Part shown: one piece after another, positions 23,201 through 38,200 of the stretch
Layout of the letters: each line of letters begins with the position of its first letter
Position numbering within the stretch: the stretch's first letter is position 1
Assembly (NCBI GenBank): GCA_023055355.1
Contig: JALJCS010000004.1
Span: 20,961,744 to 21,025,743 of the forward strand
Origin: Agelaius tricolor
Taxonomy: Eukaryota > Chordata > Aves > Passeriformes > Icteridae
Length of the DNA stretch: 64,000 nt
Direction of reading: 5' to 3'
The notes under the pieces: model-generated
The model's input: the letters and a program-made list of their open reading frames with translations, nothing else
What the model was told of the DNA's origin: nothing
Database searches by the model: none
Translations under genes and position numbers: made by a program

Positions 23201-26200
23201 CATGTATTTCTTTGGTTTAAAAACCAAAATGCATCAGGAGTTGTATTATGGATGCCAATAATGAATCCAATTCTGGATTGACATCCATAATACAACTCCA
23301 ATAATTCAATTCTAATAATTGAATTCCAATTCAATTATATTCATTGCACCCATTTTTATACTTACAGTGTCTTATGTTTAGCACACGTGTTCCGTTTCCT
23401 GTAACTAATTACAAGAACCTTTCAGTTAGCAATTATACCTACTACGTTCCTGACTCATTCAAAAGCACATGCACTTTCTGAACTGGATAAGAAAAATGTC
23501 CTGTTGTATATGTCCATATAATTATAAGATACATATTTATGCTTGTCTAATGTGCAAAGAAATGGTTACATGACACAGAATTACAGAATTTTCTGGCCAA
23601 TCAGTTCCAGTGTTTGGTCATCCACACAGTACCTTGACTCAAGTTCTTCCTCATACTCAGGTGGAACATCTTGCATCAGTTTCTGCCCTTGCCTCTTGTC
23701 CTCCTGCTCAGCACCACCTGGATCCATCCTCTTGACACCCTTCCTTCCTTCAGACATTGATGAGGTTCTCTCTCAAGACCTCTTCTCAAGGCTGAATAAG
23801 CCCAGTTTCCTCAGCCTTTCCTCATAAGTGAGGTGCTCCAGTCATTTAATTATCTTTGTTGCCCTTTGCTGGACCCCCTTAACGAGCTCCATGTCTCTCT
23901 TGTCCTGAGGAGCCCAGAACTTGACACAGCACTCCAGATGTGCCTCACCTGGGCTGGGTAGAAGGACAGGATCACCCCCCTCACCCTGCTGGCACTGCTT
24001 TTCCCAATGCACCCCAGGACAACATTGGCTTTCTTGGCCACCAGGGCACACTGCTGGATCATGGACATCTTGCTGTCCACCTGGACCTTCAGGTCCTTCT
24101 CCACAGAGCTGCTTTCCAGCAGAACCACCCCCAGCCTGTGCTGATGCCTGGGCTTATTCCTCCCAAGGTGCAGGACCCTGCTTTTGCTTTGGTTGAATTT
24201 CAGACAGTTCTTTTCTGCCCATCTCTCCATCCTGTCAAGGCTGCACTCTGGGGTATTTGCTATTGCTCCCAGCTTTGTGTCATCATGACCTGCTGAGGAG
24301 GCCTCTGTCTCTTTGTCTCAGTCAGTGCTGAACAAATTAAACAACACTGAGCCCAGTATTGACTCTTGTAGGACACCCCTAATGACAAGCCCATGTTTAG
24401 ACCACATGCTACTGATTACAGCCCTCTGGGATCTGCCATTCATCCATTCATCCAGTTTTCAAGCCACCTCACTGTCTGTATTTCCTCAGTTGTGGATACC
24501 AGCACACCCTTCCAAGAACACTGAGCTCTTGGGAGTTTTTTTGTAGAGAAGTATCGGGACAAGAGACAAAAAGGTTGGGGCATATTCTAGATGTGGAGCA
24601 GCTGTTTTTCAACTTTGGTCTACTGCAGTGTGGGGACTTAAAATTTAAAGTTCATGTGATGTTTAGCTCTATGTTTCTTTTTTTGTTTCCTCTAGATCAG
24701 AGGATTCTCATTAAACAAATTAACTAATTTTCATCTGAGAGAAGTCAAGAATGATGCTGTGGTTTGGGAGCATAACCCCACTGATGATTCTGATTTGCCA
24801 CAAGAAACTTCCCCTAGAAGGGGCAAGGTCTGAACTTTTAAATTTGTTTCTGTAGTAGTCTAGCAGACACTGCTGTTCTCAAAAAAGGACAACTTTCTAT
24901 TTCAGTTTTGTGCTTATGTTTCAAAACCATGAGCTGAACTAAGAGATTGCACACCTGCTTGCTTCAAGGTCTGTTGTGCTTAGCTTTGGTGCTAAGGAGC
25001 TGGCAGGAAAATAGATATAATTTCAAACTCTTTGATAAGACCTTGAATTTTAGTCTATTCGGGAGAATATAGTTTTATCTTGGAATTAGATTAAATATAT
25101 GAAAAATATTTTGTCTTTGCTTTGAGCTGTTCTTGCAAATTATTCCTCTTCTAATAACTTTGTAGGAAAGAGTATCATGATGTGACTGCATGTTGTGAGA
25201 GTTAAAAATTCAGGCTAGACTTGGCTGAAAAACAGGCTGTATAATCCATTCTGTCCTGTGACATGAGATATGCTTATTTCTTTGAAATCTATGAATTATG
25301 GCATAAACATTTAAAGAAGCAATTTTTATTAATCACTGATGCTAGTCTTTACCATTGCTGCACTCTTCAATTTTGAAGCTTTATACTGTATCTTCCAATT
25401 TTTTAATTGCAGTTTTTATTGCAATTGCAGGAGTCAAGAACCAATGATAAATTCTGCCACAGTAGTTTGTGGATGACATAAAGGAAGCGTAGCAGTAAAA
25501 CTGTTAAACACCTGTGTACTAAATATTATTTAAGGTTTTCTTCTGTAATTGACAGGTTCCCTTAGTGTTTGATGTAGGTCAGCAGTGTTCAGCACCTGTT
25601 GGTCAGCTGTGGCTTGAACTGCTTCGTTACTATGCTTTGGAGTTCAATATGGCTGATTTGGTTATTAGCATACGACTCAAGGAACCAGTGTCTCGTGAAT
25701 TAAAGGACTGGCCTAAAAAGCGTATTGCTGTGGAAGGTATATAAATATCTCTCAACAAACTTCAAAGAACTGTAACTTTAATTTTTTGTGAGGTGCTGAC
25801 TTGGCTGTTAATGTTGAGTGATACAACTTAGAAATTTTTAATATTGGACTGGTTATAATAGAATTATTTTTTTTTAAATCTATTTGATATTTCTATTGAG
25901 TATTATTTTAAACATTATCAGAAATAATTAAGTGAACTAAAAGATTGTTTTCAGCACAATTTGTAGATCTTGTGTCCCTACACAATATTTAAGAGTTACT
26001 AGCAATTCAGACTCTGTAAGGATGTAAGTGTATTCTTCTTTTAAGAAATTAACTCTTTCACTGCTGGCTCACTTCTTCTTTCTACTAGACCCATATTCAG
26101 TCAAAAGGAATGTGGCAAGAACTTTGAACAGCCAACTAGTGTATGTGTATGTTCTTCACTGTCTGAGAGCAACTTACAAGTATTTTGCCTTGCCTCACAA

Positions 26201-29200
26201 AAAAAGTGCAAATTGGAGCAAAATACCCTCTTCAAATGCAAACGAAGAGAAATCCCAAATGCTGGACCATGGAAAAGATGCTATAAAGCATGAAGATTCT
26301 GACTTGCAAAACTTGGTTGATAGAACAAACACGGCCATAATAGAAGATAGCATAACAGAGGATACACATATTCCCAGGGAACATAAAATTGGTCCTTCAA
26401 AACTGTGTGATGGCTCAGAAAGTTTCACAGAAGAAGAATTGGCTGATGATATAAGTCATCTGGGAATTACCCATGAAGACTCAGACTGCATAGTTGACGA
26501 AGTTATTTCTGGAGATAATGAGGATTTTAAACCTAGTTGTGAAGAGACAGAGAGTGAAAATGAAGATGAAGAAGAGGAGGAAGAGGAAGAACATGAACAA
26601 CAAAAAAGACAGTGGCATACTATTTTGGCTGCTGAGCAGAGAATTGATGAAGACAGTGACAGTGGAGAACTCCCTGTTATGGTGAATGAGCATGAAGTAG
26701 AGACATGTAGGATTTCAGACTTAGAAGGTTTTCAACACACTGCACTTACAGAGAGTGATGAATTTGGCTTGGAGTGCAGTGGTATAACAGATGATAAGAT
26801 CGACATTGATGAGTATAGTAGCACTGAAGGTACTGATGAGTTGGATGAATCCCCACAAAAATTCCTATGTTCAGCACAGAGTCAGATATCCCAAATGATT
26901 AACTCAGATGATGAAGAGGAAGAAGAGGAAGCACAAACTCTTCTAAATCAGAGAGAATGCAGTGCTACCATTAGAGCTGGAGCTGAACTAGATAACACAT
27001 ATACTGGATCTGGAGATGATGATGCAGTGTCAGAGGAAGAAGATGATTTTTCCATCCCTAGTAAATATGAAAAGAAACAATTCAAAGAAAGTGTAGGTGG
27101 ACCTCTGAGGAGCAATTTGAGTCAAGAATATCATACTGAGAAGGGAAGCCATTCTGAAGAGACCACAGCAGTAGAGCAGTGCTTAGAATCTGAACTTTTT
27201 TATGAATTCAGTAAACAAGCTTTTACAAAGGGCAAGGTAAGCAAGCTGTATCAGAGCATAAATATATTGCTTGTGTTCTGTTAGAAGTTATATGAAAGTG
27301 TTGCTCCAATTTATTAAAGTACCATAGTTTTTAAAACTAATCTTGCTTTTTGTTCATGCAGTCTCCTACAGTAGTATGTAGCTTGTGCAAACGGGAAGGT
27401 CATTTAAAGAATGATTGTCCAGAAGACTTCAAGAAAATTGAGCTTGACCCACTGCCACCACTGCCACCCAAGTTTTCAGTTATTCTAGATCAAGTTTGTG
27501 TCCAGTGTTACGGTAAGTTTTTTCCTTTGATTATTGTGCTATAGAAAAAGAATCTGAAAAAAAACTGTAATGCCCACCGACTAGTGGTGTTATAAGGTGA
27601 CAGTTTATTTCCTACATTGCCTCCAACTCTTGGATACAATTCTACAATTTGGCTTAATGGTAATGGCTCTTAAAGAACTGCTGAGTAGTTTTTATCTAGA
27701 GAACTAGAAAGTGTTTAGATTTTTCTTCCAACTAGCTGGTTGATTACTCATACAGGAAAATACATTTTCTGAGAATCTAATTTTGGGTGGACTTTTTGAC
27801 TGATGCTTTTGTATTTGTCTGATTTGAATCATGTTGACTGTTCCTTAACTTGTAGTTTTCATAAAAAAAAACTTCAGTATTCTAGAAAAAAATGTGAAAA
27901 ATATAGTTTTGTAACATTTCTCCACTTTTGTTCTTTTCAGAGTGACCCAACTTTCCTCCTTTCTCTCTCGCCATTTCTGACCAGACAAAATGCATTATTT
28001 GTCTAATTAATGTTTTTCTTTGAGCAGGTATTTCTCTTCTACTTCATCCTTGCTTTCTTTCCTTCACATGTGAATTTTCTCTTTCTCTTTCCCTTCCCCT
28101 GCCCCACTGTAAACCCCTCTCTATTTTCACTTGAATCTTTGCTCTTCGTGAAAACTAGTTACCTAAATTGTTGTCTTTTTTTTCTTCTTTTTTTAAAGAT
28201 GATTTTGCTCCAAATAAAGTAGAAGATCATGCTCGGGAACATATAAGACAAAGCTTGGAAATCTTCATTAGACAGGAATTCCCGGGTAATTAGGCCATTT
28301 TATCTTCGTATTTATATTTTTGATTGTTCATACTTGAGTGTTTTCCAAGAAAACATAATTTCAGTACAATAAACACTTTAGTTTTGAATATTTAACCCAT
28401 ATTGTTGCTCAGCATTGGAATGCTTCATTACTTAATTTTTGTTCTAAGTCTTTTCGGGCTTTTTTAAATTTGAAATTTTTTCATTTATTATATATAGCAC
28501 ACATTAGTAGGAAGGAACAATGGCAAGTTAAGGAAGAAACAATCAAAGCAGAAGTGGAATAGTTTTACATTTGTTATTTTAACTATTAATCAGACTTATT
28601 TTTGTAACTGCTCTTACAAATAACAAGGTTATTTTAGTACTTCCTACTGAAACTTACTGGCCTTGGAATATTTTAAAATATGGGCACAAGATCTGGCCTG
28701 TTCACAGAACCTAGGCATTTGATTTGTTTTTCCTTTGTTTTTTTCTGGAGTTCTTACCTGTAACACCTGGACGTCAGTTCATGGTCTTTTAAAATTCAAA
28801 AAATACTTTTTTTTGGCTGGAGCCAGGTATATCCCTTTCCCTGAGAATCTTTGTACAAAACATTTTTCAGTCAGATGTCAGCTTGAACCTATATGCTGAT
28901 GATTTAATTACTGGAAAACCTAACTTGTTTCTGGATTTGTCAGACTGCTTATTTGAATCAATAATACTAGAGATTCTTTTCTCATAAGCAAAGTTGATCA
29001 GAAAGTTTTCATGTACTACAGAAATACAATGTTTTCTCTCCTGTATTAGAATACATGCAGTGGTTTGCAGCTACATACAATTTGAGATTCTGTGTTATAT
29101 ATAATTTGATAATTTTTGTTGATATATGGATGTAATACAACCCATGCTTTACAGGAACCAAGCTGGATTTGTTTGGCTCCTCAAAAAATGGCTTTGGCTT

Positions 29201-32200
29201 CAAACAAAGTGATCTTGATATCTGTATGACAATAGATGGTCTGGAAACTGCTGAGGTAGGTTCAGATTTTGGTTTGTGGTTAAATAAATGCAGAATTTTC
29301 TTATATTGTGTATTTAGCATAACAAATTCATTATTTTATAAAAGCTTTTAATATTAGAAGGAAATACTAAGGTACCACTGAGGCAGATTATTTTGGGGGT
29401 GTTTACTGTTGCCCTAGGGATAAGAATGAAGTAGCCAGTTTTCTCCCAAATTCTGCATTTCTAGCTTTATTTGTGCAGATAAGTAACATTTTTGATTGCA
29501 TGAACAACTGGGAATGGGAAACAATGGAAGAGCACATCTGTCTCCTTTCATGCTGAATATCAGCTTTTAAAAAGTTTCCATTATTACATTATCAGCTGTT
29601 GATTTTACATATGCCATTTTGAAAGAATTTCTTGTATTTGCATAATTCTGTATAACATGAAACATTTGATTATACAGCTTTAAGCTTAAGGGCACATAAT
29701 AAAAGGTTGCCTAAAATACTTGCAGCAGATACAGCTTTCAGCTTTTTTTCTTAATGTCTTTTAGGGACTTGATTGCATCAGAATCATTGAAGATTTAGCA
29801 AAAGTTCTCAAGAAACAGTCAGGTAATTTTCTGGAAAATTAAAATAAGTGATTATAGTTTTGTTACTTCATTTGCTGTAATGACAGTGTTCTGGGGCACT
29901 GTGGGTGAAAGTCATTAAGATATAAATAGCATAAAAGAGTTTATGTTAGTAAGAGTGAAGTTGAATATTTTGAACGTTTGGGTTTGTTTGTATATATAGG
30001 TATTCAAGGTTATTATGTTATGGGACCACATCTGATCTGGACAGATAGTATGCTTATAACTTACACGCATAAAAATAATGATTTAAGACTTGAGGCTTCA
30101 GTTTAATAATTACGTACTTGTATGTGAAGTTGATAGTAAAAGATATTCTGATACAAGTCTGCAGTTTGAATCCTGCTTTTTTCTACAAGAAATCATGAAT
30201 TTTATAGTGCTCGTTTTGGTGTATCTCCAATGAGTTGTAATGATCTATCATTTATGTCTTAAGCTTATTTCTCTATAAAGAAATTCTACACTCTTATTTA
30301 GACTATTTATTTTTTGAGGGGGCTAAACATAAATTTATATAAACTATGTTTATCAGATTGATCATGTTTGACAAATTTCTGAAATCAGTGTTGAAATGTA
30401 ACTGAAATACAAATTTGGTGTCAACTAAGATTTTATTTTGTAGCCTTTTGGCTACAGTTGGAAGTTAAGTGATACTGTGTAGGACTGTATTGTAGCCATT
30501 CAGTAATAAAACATTTCATCCTAGGTTTAAGAAATGTCTTGCCTATAACAACTGCTAAAGTCCCAATTGTCAAATTTTTCCATGTCAGAAGTGGTCTTGA
30601 AGTAGACATCAGTTTATATAATACTCTGGTAAGGTTATCTCCTTTTTTATTTTATGTTGTGTAACAAAAAACTGAGAGTCTGTTTCTTGAGACTGAAGTG
30701 ATGGTTTGGTTGAGGTTCAAAAAGCAACTGTTTCCAATTATCTGTTGCAGTTTTATGTTTCAAAGAAACCTTTTTGGTTTTGTTTGTTTGACTATGAGTG
30801 AGTCAGCTGCACAGTTTTGATTTCAGAGTTGTCCTTCCTAAGAGGTGTCCTTCCTAAGAAAATCTATTAGCTTTTCAGTAATAGTAAGAAAGAGTGCTTT
30901 AAGTATTGTAAGTCTTTTTCAAATGAGAGTCAAAATAAACTAACTGAAGATTTTTTTAGACTCCTCTTAGCATCATGGCTCTTGCCCAGCCTTGAGAACT
31001 GAAAGAGTGATTTTGAACCCAGCTTGCCTGAACTGTAACATATCAGAAAGTAAAAAAAAAAAAAACAAAAACAAACCACAAACAAAACCAATCCATGTAT
31101 TCTTGGCCAAACTTTTTGAAAACAGATTTAGTTTATTTCAATGTGTCTAATTTTCAAAACCCTGTTCCTTGAAACAGCAAAGGAAAGTTAAGTCATAGAG
31201 ACAATTTTTAGGCTTTCTGAAGGTTTTTTTATGAGCTCAAAGGAAGTCTTGAGGAGGATAACCACTAAGTGTGAAAGTGTTCTCCTTGAAGTTATGCTTT
31301 CATATGTGTCCATTGGTAGCTCTTACACATCTGGACTGAAATCTCTGGGTTCAAGTAGTTACCTTCTACCAAATATTTTGAAACTATAGTCAGAGATTAA
31401 TGCTTCTTGTTTTGAAGTATTATTCTGTGAATGCTGCTTTGTACCACTTCCATACAGATCAAGGAAGTTGATAGGCTTTCAAAAGAGTGGGTGATAACCT
31501 CATTGTTGAGTGCTTCCTTTCTCAATATATATTCCTACTACACAGGGCTTCACATATGTATTAGTTGATGATGCACCTTAGAGTTTTTCTTTTTCATGTT
31601 TTCAGCTTATTTTCTTCATAACTTCAGAGCTTCTTTATTATCTACATGACTTCCTTATTTTTGTAGGCCTTGCATAACACCAGACTTCTGTCATCATACG
31701 CAGCTATTGATCCTAGAGTAAAATATCTGTGTTACACAATGAAAGTCTTTACAAAGGTAAGTATGTTTCAGGCATTCTAGAAGCAGTAGTTCCTTCAGCA
31801 AGGGATGGTCACCATGAAAGATAATAATCATGATTCTTTTTCTAGATATGTGACATTGGAGATGCATCTCGAGGTAGCCTGTCATCTTACGCGTATACAC
31901 TTATGGTGCTTTATTTCCTTCAACAGAGAAATCCACCAGTCATCCCTGTTCTTCAAGAGGTACAGTATATTGTAAAGAAATGAGTAACTGGACATGGTAT
32001 TGATCAGAAGGATGTCAGTGCTGAATGTGAAAGGCTCTTCTAATGAGTTTTAATATTACTCTTTCAGATCTACAAAGAACCAAAAAAGCCTGAAATTTTG
32101 GTTGATGGCTGGAATGTATATTTCTTTGATAAGCTAGAGGAGTTGGTGAGTAAATCAGGCTAATTGGAAATGTTGTCTGTAGCTTGGCGAATGAATAGAA

Positions 32201-35200
32201 ATTCCTTTTAAAGACAGCGTTCCCTAATATAGAGGTTGAATATTGTGGTTTAACCCCAGCTGGCAATTAAGCACCACACAGCCACTCTCCCATTTCCCCA
32301 CACCCCTCCCTGGTGGGAAAGCTAATTAAAAGAGAAAAAAAGTAAAATTTGTGGGTTGGAATAAAAACACGTTATTAATTGAAACAAAATAAAATAATAG
32401 TCCTCATACTTTTAATTGTTACAATGATGTTAATAATAACAGTAGTAGCAGTAGTAGTAATAATGGTAGTATTTAAAAGAGAGGGAGTGGACTATAACGC
32501 AAGAGAAACCAGAGATGCCCAACACAACTGCTCAGCAGCTGCTGACTGACGCCCAGCCCATCCCTCAGCAGCAGTAAATACCTCCTGGCCACTCCCCCTG
32601 AGTTCATGTACATGGTATGGAACATCCCTTTGGCTGCTTTGGGTCAGCTGTCCTGGTAGTGCTCCCTCCTGGCTTTCTGTGCTCCTGCTGGCTGGCAGAG
32701 CATGGGAAACAGGAAAGTCCATGACATTAGGGTAGGTACTACCGAGCTGCAACTAAAATATTCGTGAGTTATCAGTGTTAGCAGCATTATTCTTATGCTA
32801 AATACACAACCCAGACTATACCAGCTACTGAGAAAAAAATTCATTCTATCCAGAACAAATGCAGGAATAGAAGTGGAGTAGCTCCTGTTTTGAAAATCCT
32901 ATTCCTGTGTCGTAAAGCTTTAGGAATATGGTTGGTCGTAATTCATCTCTGAAAAAAAAAACTCCAAAATCTGACAAAATAGATCACAAAATTATTTTAA
33001 GCTGTTAAGGATGATTAATTGTTCTTTGTCTCTTTGGATGAAGATAACTGCTACCACCTGTATATCTGGTCATATCTGGCTAATTTCCTTGAATAATTTC
33101 GTTTTATACAGACTCATAAAGTGAATTGATAAATTCTTTTCTTAAGAGGCAAAACCTAGTGCCAGAAGTTCTAGTAATTGTCCACTTTGGTTACTAATAG
33201 ACTAAAAAATATACTGTTTAAAATCAATATTGGATTATGAATAAAAGTTATGAAAGGAAGTATTCTAGTGTAACTCCGTTGTTTTTCTGTATAAAATAAA
33301 TGTTGAAAATATATAATGAAAATCATGAAAATGCTTAATGTAAGTACTGAATGTAACAATATTTTTGTCATTTTAGTCAGTTGTTTGGCCAGACTATGGG
33401 AAAAATACTGAATCTGCTGGGCAACTGTGGCTGGGACTTCTCCGATTCTACACAGAAGAATTTGATTTCAAAGAGCATGTCATCTGCATCAGGAGAAAAA
33501 ATCTGCTTACAACTTTCAAGAAGCAGTGGACTTCCAAATACATTGTAATTGAAGGTAAAACCATATAAAATACAGGAATATACAGAACTTCTTTAATGTG
33601 AAAATTCTGCTTTTTTCACAAGGCTTATTTATTTTTCTATTACTAGATTATGAATTTTTAAATGCCCATGTTTTGAAAGCATCTCAAAATTGCCATTGAG
33701 TTTCAGTAGTGCTAAACATTATTCTTAAGGGATTTTTGGCTACTGAAAAGAAGTTGCAAAGCAAACTTTGCACTTTTCATTATTAAGTAAATGGCAGAAA
33801 AATAGATTCAACAAAATCCTTTGGCAAAGAAATTAGGTGTGATTCAATTGAGGTGTTCTCAAAAATACTAGGTTTAGCTGAGCCCGTATTTACTTAAATG
33901 ATTCAACTCTCTATGATTACTGTTTATTATCGCTGTTTATTATCACTATGCTCTCTGACAGAGAAAATGCAGTTATATATTTTAGAAATAATCTGTAACC
34001 TGTTTTCTGGCCCATTTCATTTTCATGGAAAGAATTTCTACTCTTTTGTCTGCACATTGAGGAATGCCTATCATGTTATTTTCTACAGATCCCTTTGATT
34101 TGAACCACAATCTTGGAGCTGGATTGTCAAGAAAAAGTAAGTCTTCTGTTAACAATTTCAGTTACCAAGTGAAGATCTTGTCTTCAATATTATTTTACAT
34201 TCTAGTTTGATATTTAAATGATTATTTTGGTTTGGGTTTTTTTTTCTTCCACAGTGACAAATTTTATAATGAAGGCTTTTATCAATGGCAGAAGGGTATT
34301 TGGTACCCCTGTAAAAATATTTCCTAAAGAATACCCGTCAAAAATGGTGAGTTACTTCTAAGAGGAGTATGTGTGAGCTCTTTGGCATATAACTTAGCGT
34401 TTGCAGGACTATGGCTACATCACTGTAAACTCTTTCTCTTAAATTTCCACACTACTCTGAATGTCGTGGGAGTTACCACTGAGTACTGTTTTGATGTTAC
34501 TCGCATGTAAAATATTTTGGTATGCAGAATACTAGTCAAGTCAGAGCTTCAATTGTACAGATTTATATATTTTAATCCAAATCAAAACCACCTTAGCATT
34601 TCTTAAAAACTGCAGTTTTATAACAGTGTGCAGACCTGGTGGTGAGTAGGCTGCCTGTCAAAGAGATCAGTGACCAGTTAATTCATTAGATCTTTCAGGG
34701 TTCAGCTACAGACCCCAAGAGTATTCCTTTCTGTAACTCTTACTGCTGTTTTAACACTTTTGTATCTGTCTTGGTTTCCAGGTGTTTGGATTTTCATTTT
34801 AAATATATGATTTTTTCTACAGGAGTACTTTTTTGATCCTGAGGTTCTAACAGAAGGAGAATTGGCACCAAATGATAGATGCTGCAGAACCTGTGGTAAA
34901 ATTGGCCATTTCATGAAAGATTGTCCCATGAGACGAAAGTGAGTATAGTATTGGCATCTGTGTGTAACTTTATTCTATTATTAACCTGAATTAAAATGTA
35001 TCGGTACCTCTTTTGGCAGTGGTGGATAGTGTTGCTGCAAAACTGTTAAAGTATCAATACTGACTCTCCATTTTGTTAAATAGGAAAGGAGTAGTCACAG
35101 AGAATCTAAATATTCCGGAGAGCTGAATAACTGTGTGCTATGAAAAGTACATATGGATATAGTCTGTATTTTTATTTATTTAATAGCTTCTACTACCAGA

Positions 35201-38200
35201 ATTTTGCTGCTCCTAGCAAGGCATGATTTTGTCAAATTCACAGAATCTTGCAATTCCTGTCAAAAGCAAGGCAAGAATGTCACAGCATTACTTTTCATAA
35301 GCACACATGTATGAGAACAATGTCCTGTTTTACATCCAAGAGAATGCTTCCTGTCCCTGAGTAGCCAAGTCCAATATTCAGCTCCTCTCTTCTGGCAACA
35401 GATGAATGGCGACGTGGCTTTTGCCATTCTTCCTCTTATGAAATGCCTAAACCTAAAACTCATCCTTTAATTTTTATTTTAGTTTAGTTTACTTATTTAT
35501 TTTATTTTATTTTAGTTACAACAAAGCTCTTTAAGGACTTCATGTCTAAAAAACAGTGAAATCTTAAAACCTTTATGCTCACTTTTAAGGTGGATGGAAA
35601 AATCTAATCATTGTTTAGAATCTATTTATGTTAAAAGCTGTCATTAGAAATCATTTGCACTTTCCTGTAACTAAGTTTAAAAAAAAAGCTACTAACATCA
35701 TGTTGGTTGAAGTGGCTGTTCCACTACACGTTAGAGACTTGTGAACTTACATTGTTGATGCTGTTAATTTGGCAATTTACTCAGCTTTAGCAATTGCAAG
35801 CACAGTAGCTGATGATAGTTTGAAATTAAAGAATGCCGAATGTGGTGTGAAAGTCTTCCCAACATCCAAACTGCTGTTTTAGATCTATTGATTTTTAATC
35901 TTGCATTCTGAAGTAAAACACCAGTTCATTACACATACTCAGCTACATTCTATACAACATTAGAGGAAAAGTAAATGGGATTGTGCATCTAAGAACAGAA
36001 ACGCCCTGTGGGGTAAAACCACTGATACATTTGAATCCTCTGTTCAGCCATTTATTGAAAGAGGGAGTGCTGTCTATGAAGGGAAAACTTAGTTGTTTTC
36101 TGTAGTCTCTTCTCATGCATTCCCTCAGCATCTGGAGTTGCTGTATAAGAGATGTTAGAGCACATACCTACCTACCCTGCTCTGCTAATGCTCATTTGTG
36201 GACTGGACTCATTTATGATTTTGTCCTTTTAGTTTTGGGTTTTGTTTTTTTTCCTGAGCCTGATTCTCTTGGTGTCCTTAGCAGTCTCCTGTGGCAACCA
36301 GTTCTCTAAGTGCTCTGACTGATCTGTAAAACAGTGCTTTCCTGTATCTGTTTAAAGCTAATCTTAATAATCCAAGAACTTGCTGAGTGTGCATTTAAAT
36401 CCATTTGCCTGTGTCCCTAACAAAGATGTTAAATAATATTGGTCACAATACAGACCCCTGAAGAACACCACTCATCACTAGTGTTGACACAGACATCAAG
36501 ACATTGACCACAATGCTTGAAGTGAAACTATCTAGCCAATTACATATCCACTGAGTGGTCCACCTATCAAATCCATCTTTCCATTTTATAGACAAGGATT
36601 TTGTGTAAGACAGTGTCAAATGCTTTGCAGAAGTCCTGGTACATGTTATCAGTCACTTTCTTTACCCACCATTTCTGTAACCCTTATTTATAGAAAGCTA
36701 CCAGATTTGTGAGGTATGATTTGCTCTTAGCAAAGGTATGTTGGCTGTCACCAGTTGCCTCTCTGTTTTCCACATGCCCTAGCAGAGTTTTCAGGAGGAT
36801 CTGCTCCATGATCTTACCAGGCAGAGGTGAGAATGATCAACCTATAGTTCCCCAGGCCTTCCTTTTTTGCCTTTTTTTTAAAAAAAGAAGCTTTCCTTGA
36901 AGCTCGTGCCATTCTTTTGCCTTTCATTCAGTTTTGTGAAGTATTTTCCAAGTTTCTAGCCATTAGCAATACATCCAACTTGCCAAAGGATTCTGGTATC
37001 ACCTTCAGATTTGGAGATTTCACTCCTGTCACCTTCTCTAGTCATGTATGACGTTAGATGAAACAAGTCTGATAGTGGTAGTGTTTCCTCACTACTAGAC
37101 TTTCAGGTCACAGAATGTTAGAAGCTTCTCTCAACTGAAGAGACATTTAGAGTGAGTATGCAGTTTCAGAAGGAGAGAACTGAGTTCTGGTTGAGTCATA
37201 CAAATAGAAAAAACCCAGAACTGTAGCCCTATTTTTTTGTACTTCTTTAGCAATTTGCTTGGTGTTTCTTCTCTTCCATTGTATGCAACTTAAGGAGACA
37301 GATTTTCAGTTGTTCTTACATTTTTTGAGTTACCATTATTAAAATTTAGGACTGTATTATCATCTAATTGTAAAGTTAAATTATTAAATACATGTAACAT
37401 CATGAGTGATGAAGAGGAGCACTGTTTGGTGGAAGAGTCAAAGGAAAAGTACAGCAATTCGCTTTATTGATCCTGCTGAAGAATTATTTTGTCTAAGGAT
37501 AGCACATGCGTTTTCTGTTTGGTCTTTTTTATTGAGTCTGTGTGTGAATGTAAGGAGTCTGAATTCTGCAGCACTTTTCTGCTCCTGCAGACTAAGACGG
37601 CGTCGTGATTATGAAGGTACACAAAGGTATGGAGAAATCAAGGAGAAAAAAAGCAAAGAGGACAAAGAAATGCAGAATAAACCAACAGAAAAGGAGAACT
37701 CAATCAAGGAGGGAAAGTTGCACCTATGTACACCTCAGAAGAGGAAACTAGCAAGGGTAATAGTGGAAACTGGGAGAGAGAAGACTCCCAGGCAATCAGC
37801 AGAGAAATGGAAGCGCCTGGAAGACAGAGACATAAGAGAAAAACGTTGTTTTATCTGTGGAAGAGAAGGTCATATTAAAAAGGAATGCCCACAATACAAA
37901 GGAGTTGCAGGTATGAAACTGATAAAGCCGAGTAGTTTAAATAGCACTTATGGGGTTTTTTTGTATTTTTAACGTAGTTGACTAACCGATAAGGTTTTTG
38001 CATCATGTAAATGTGGGAGGTTTTTTAATGTAGTCACATTTAACTATTTTCCCTTCATCCTCACCTTCCTTTCAGAAATGTGCTGTATCCTGGGAGATTT
38101 GGCATGATTTCTCTTAGCAGATAAGATAGTTGTAATAAAAAGGGTATGAGTATCAAATATGTTGAAATTGCTTTCATTGTTATCACAATATATGAGTTTG

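Larger units (their letters stand above)
17431..25736 (+). other. TUT7: TUT7 N-terminal nucleotidyltransferase-like module (catalytically dead)
   Basis: Eight exons encode residues 264-579, a nucleotidyltransferase fold plus PAP-associated part. The GSS loop is intact (residues 330-332), but the metal-binding pair reads D342-L-N344: the second aspartate is asparagine, as in mammalian TUT7. The module is therefore expected not to polymerise and is known to help recruit Lin28-pre-let-7. The donors of exons ending at 20934 (AAAG|GTCTCG) and 24827 (AAG|GTCTGA) are weak. Introns here carry a perfect palindrome (20776-20827) and a minus-strand CR1 copy. Confidence 0.9.

Noticed and set aside
23850..24230. 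126-codon minus-strand frame
   Set aside because: It is part of the CR1 reverse transcriptase tail, not a host gene.
28010..28222. 70-codon plus frame before the exon at 28199
   Set aside because: It is read from the T-rich polypyrimidine region of the acceptor; the Phe/Leu-rich content is an artefact.
29009..29320. 103-codon minus-strand frame opposite a TUT7 exon
   Set aside because: A shadow of the conserved catalytic exon on the other strand.
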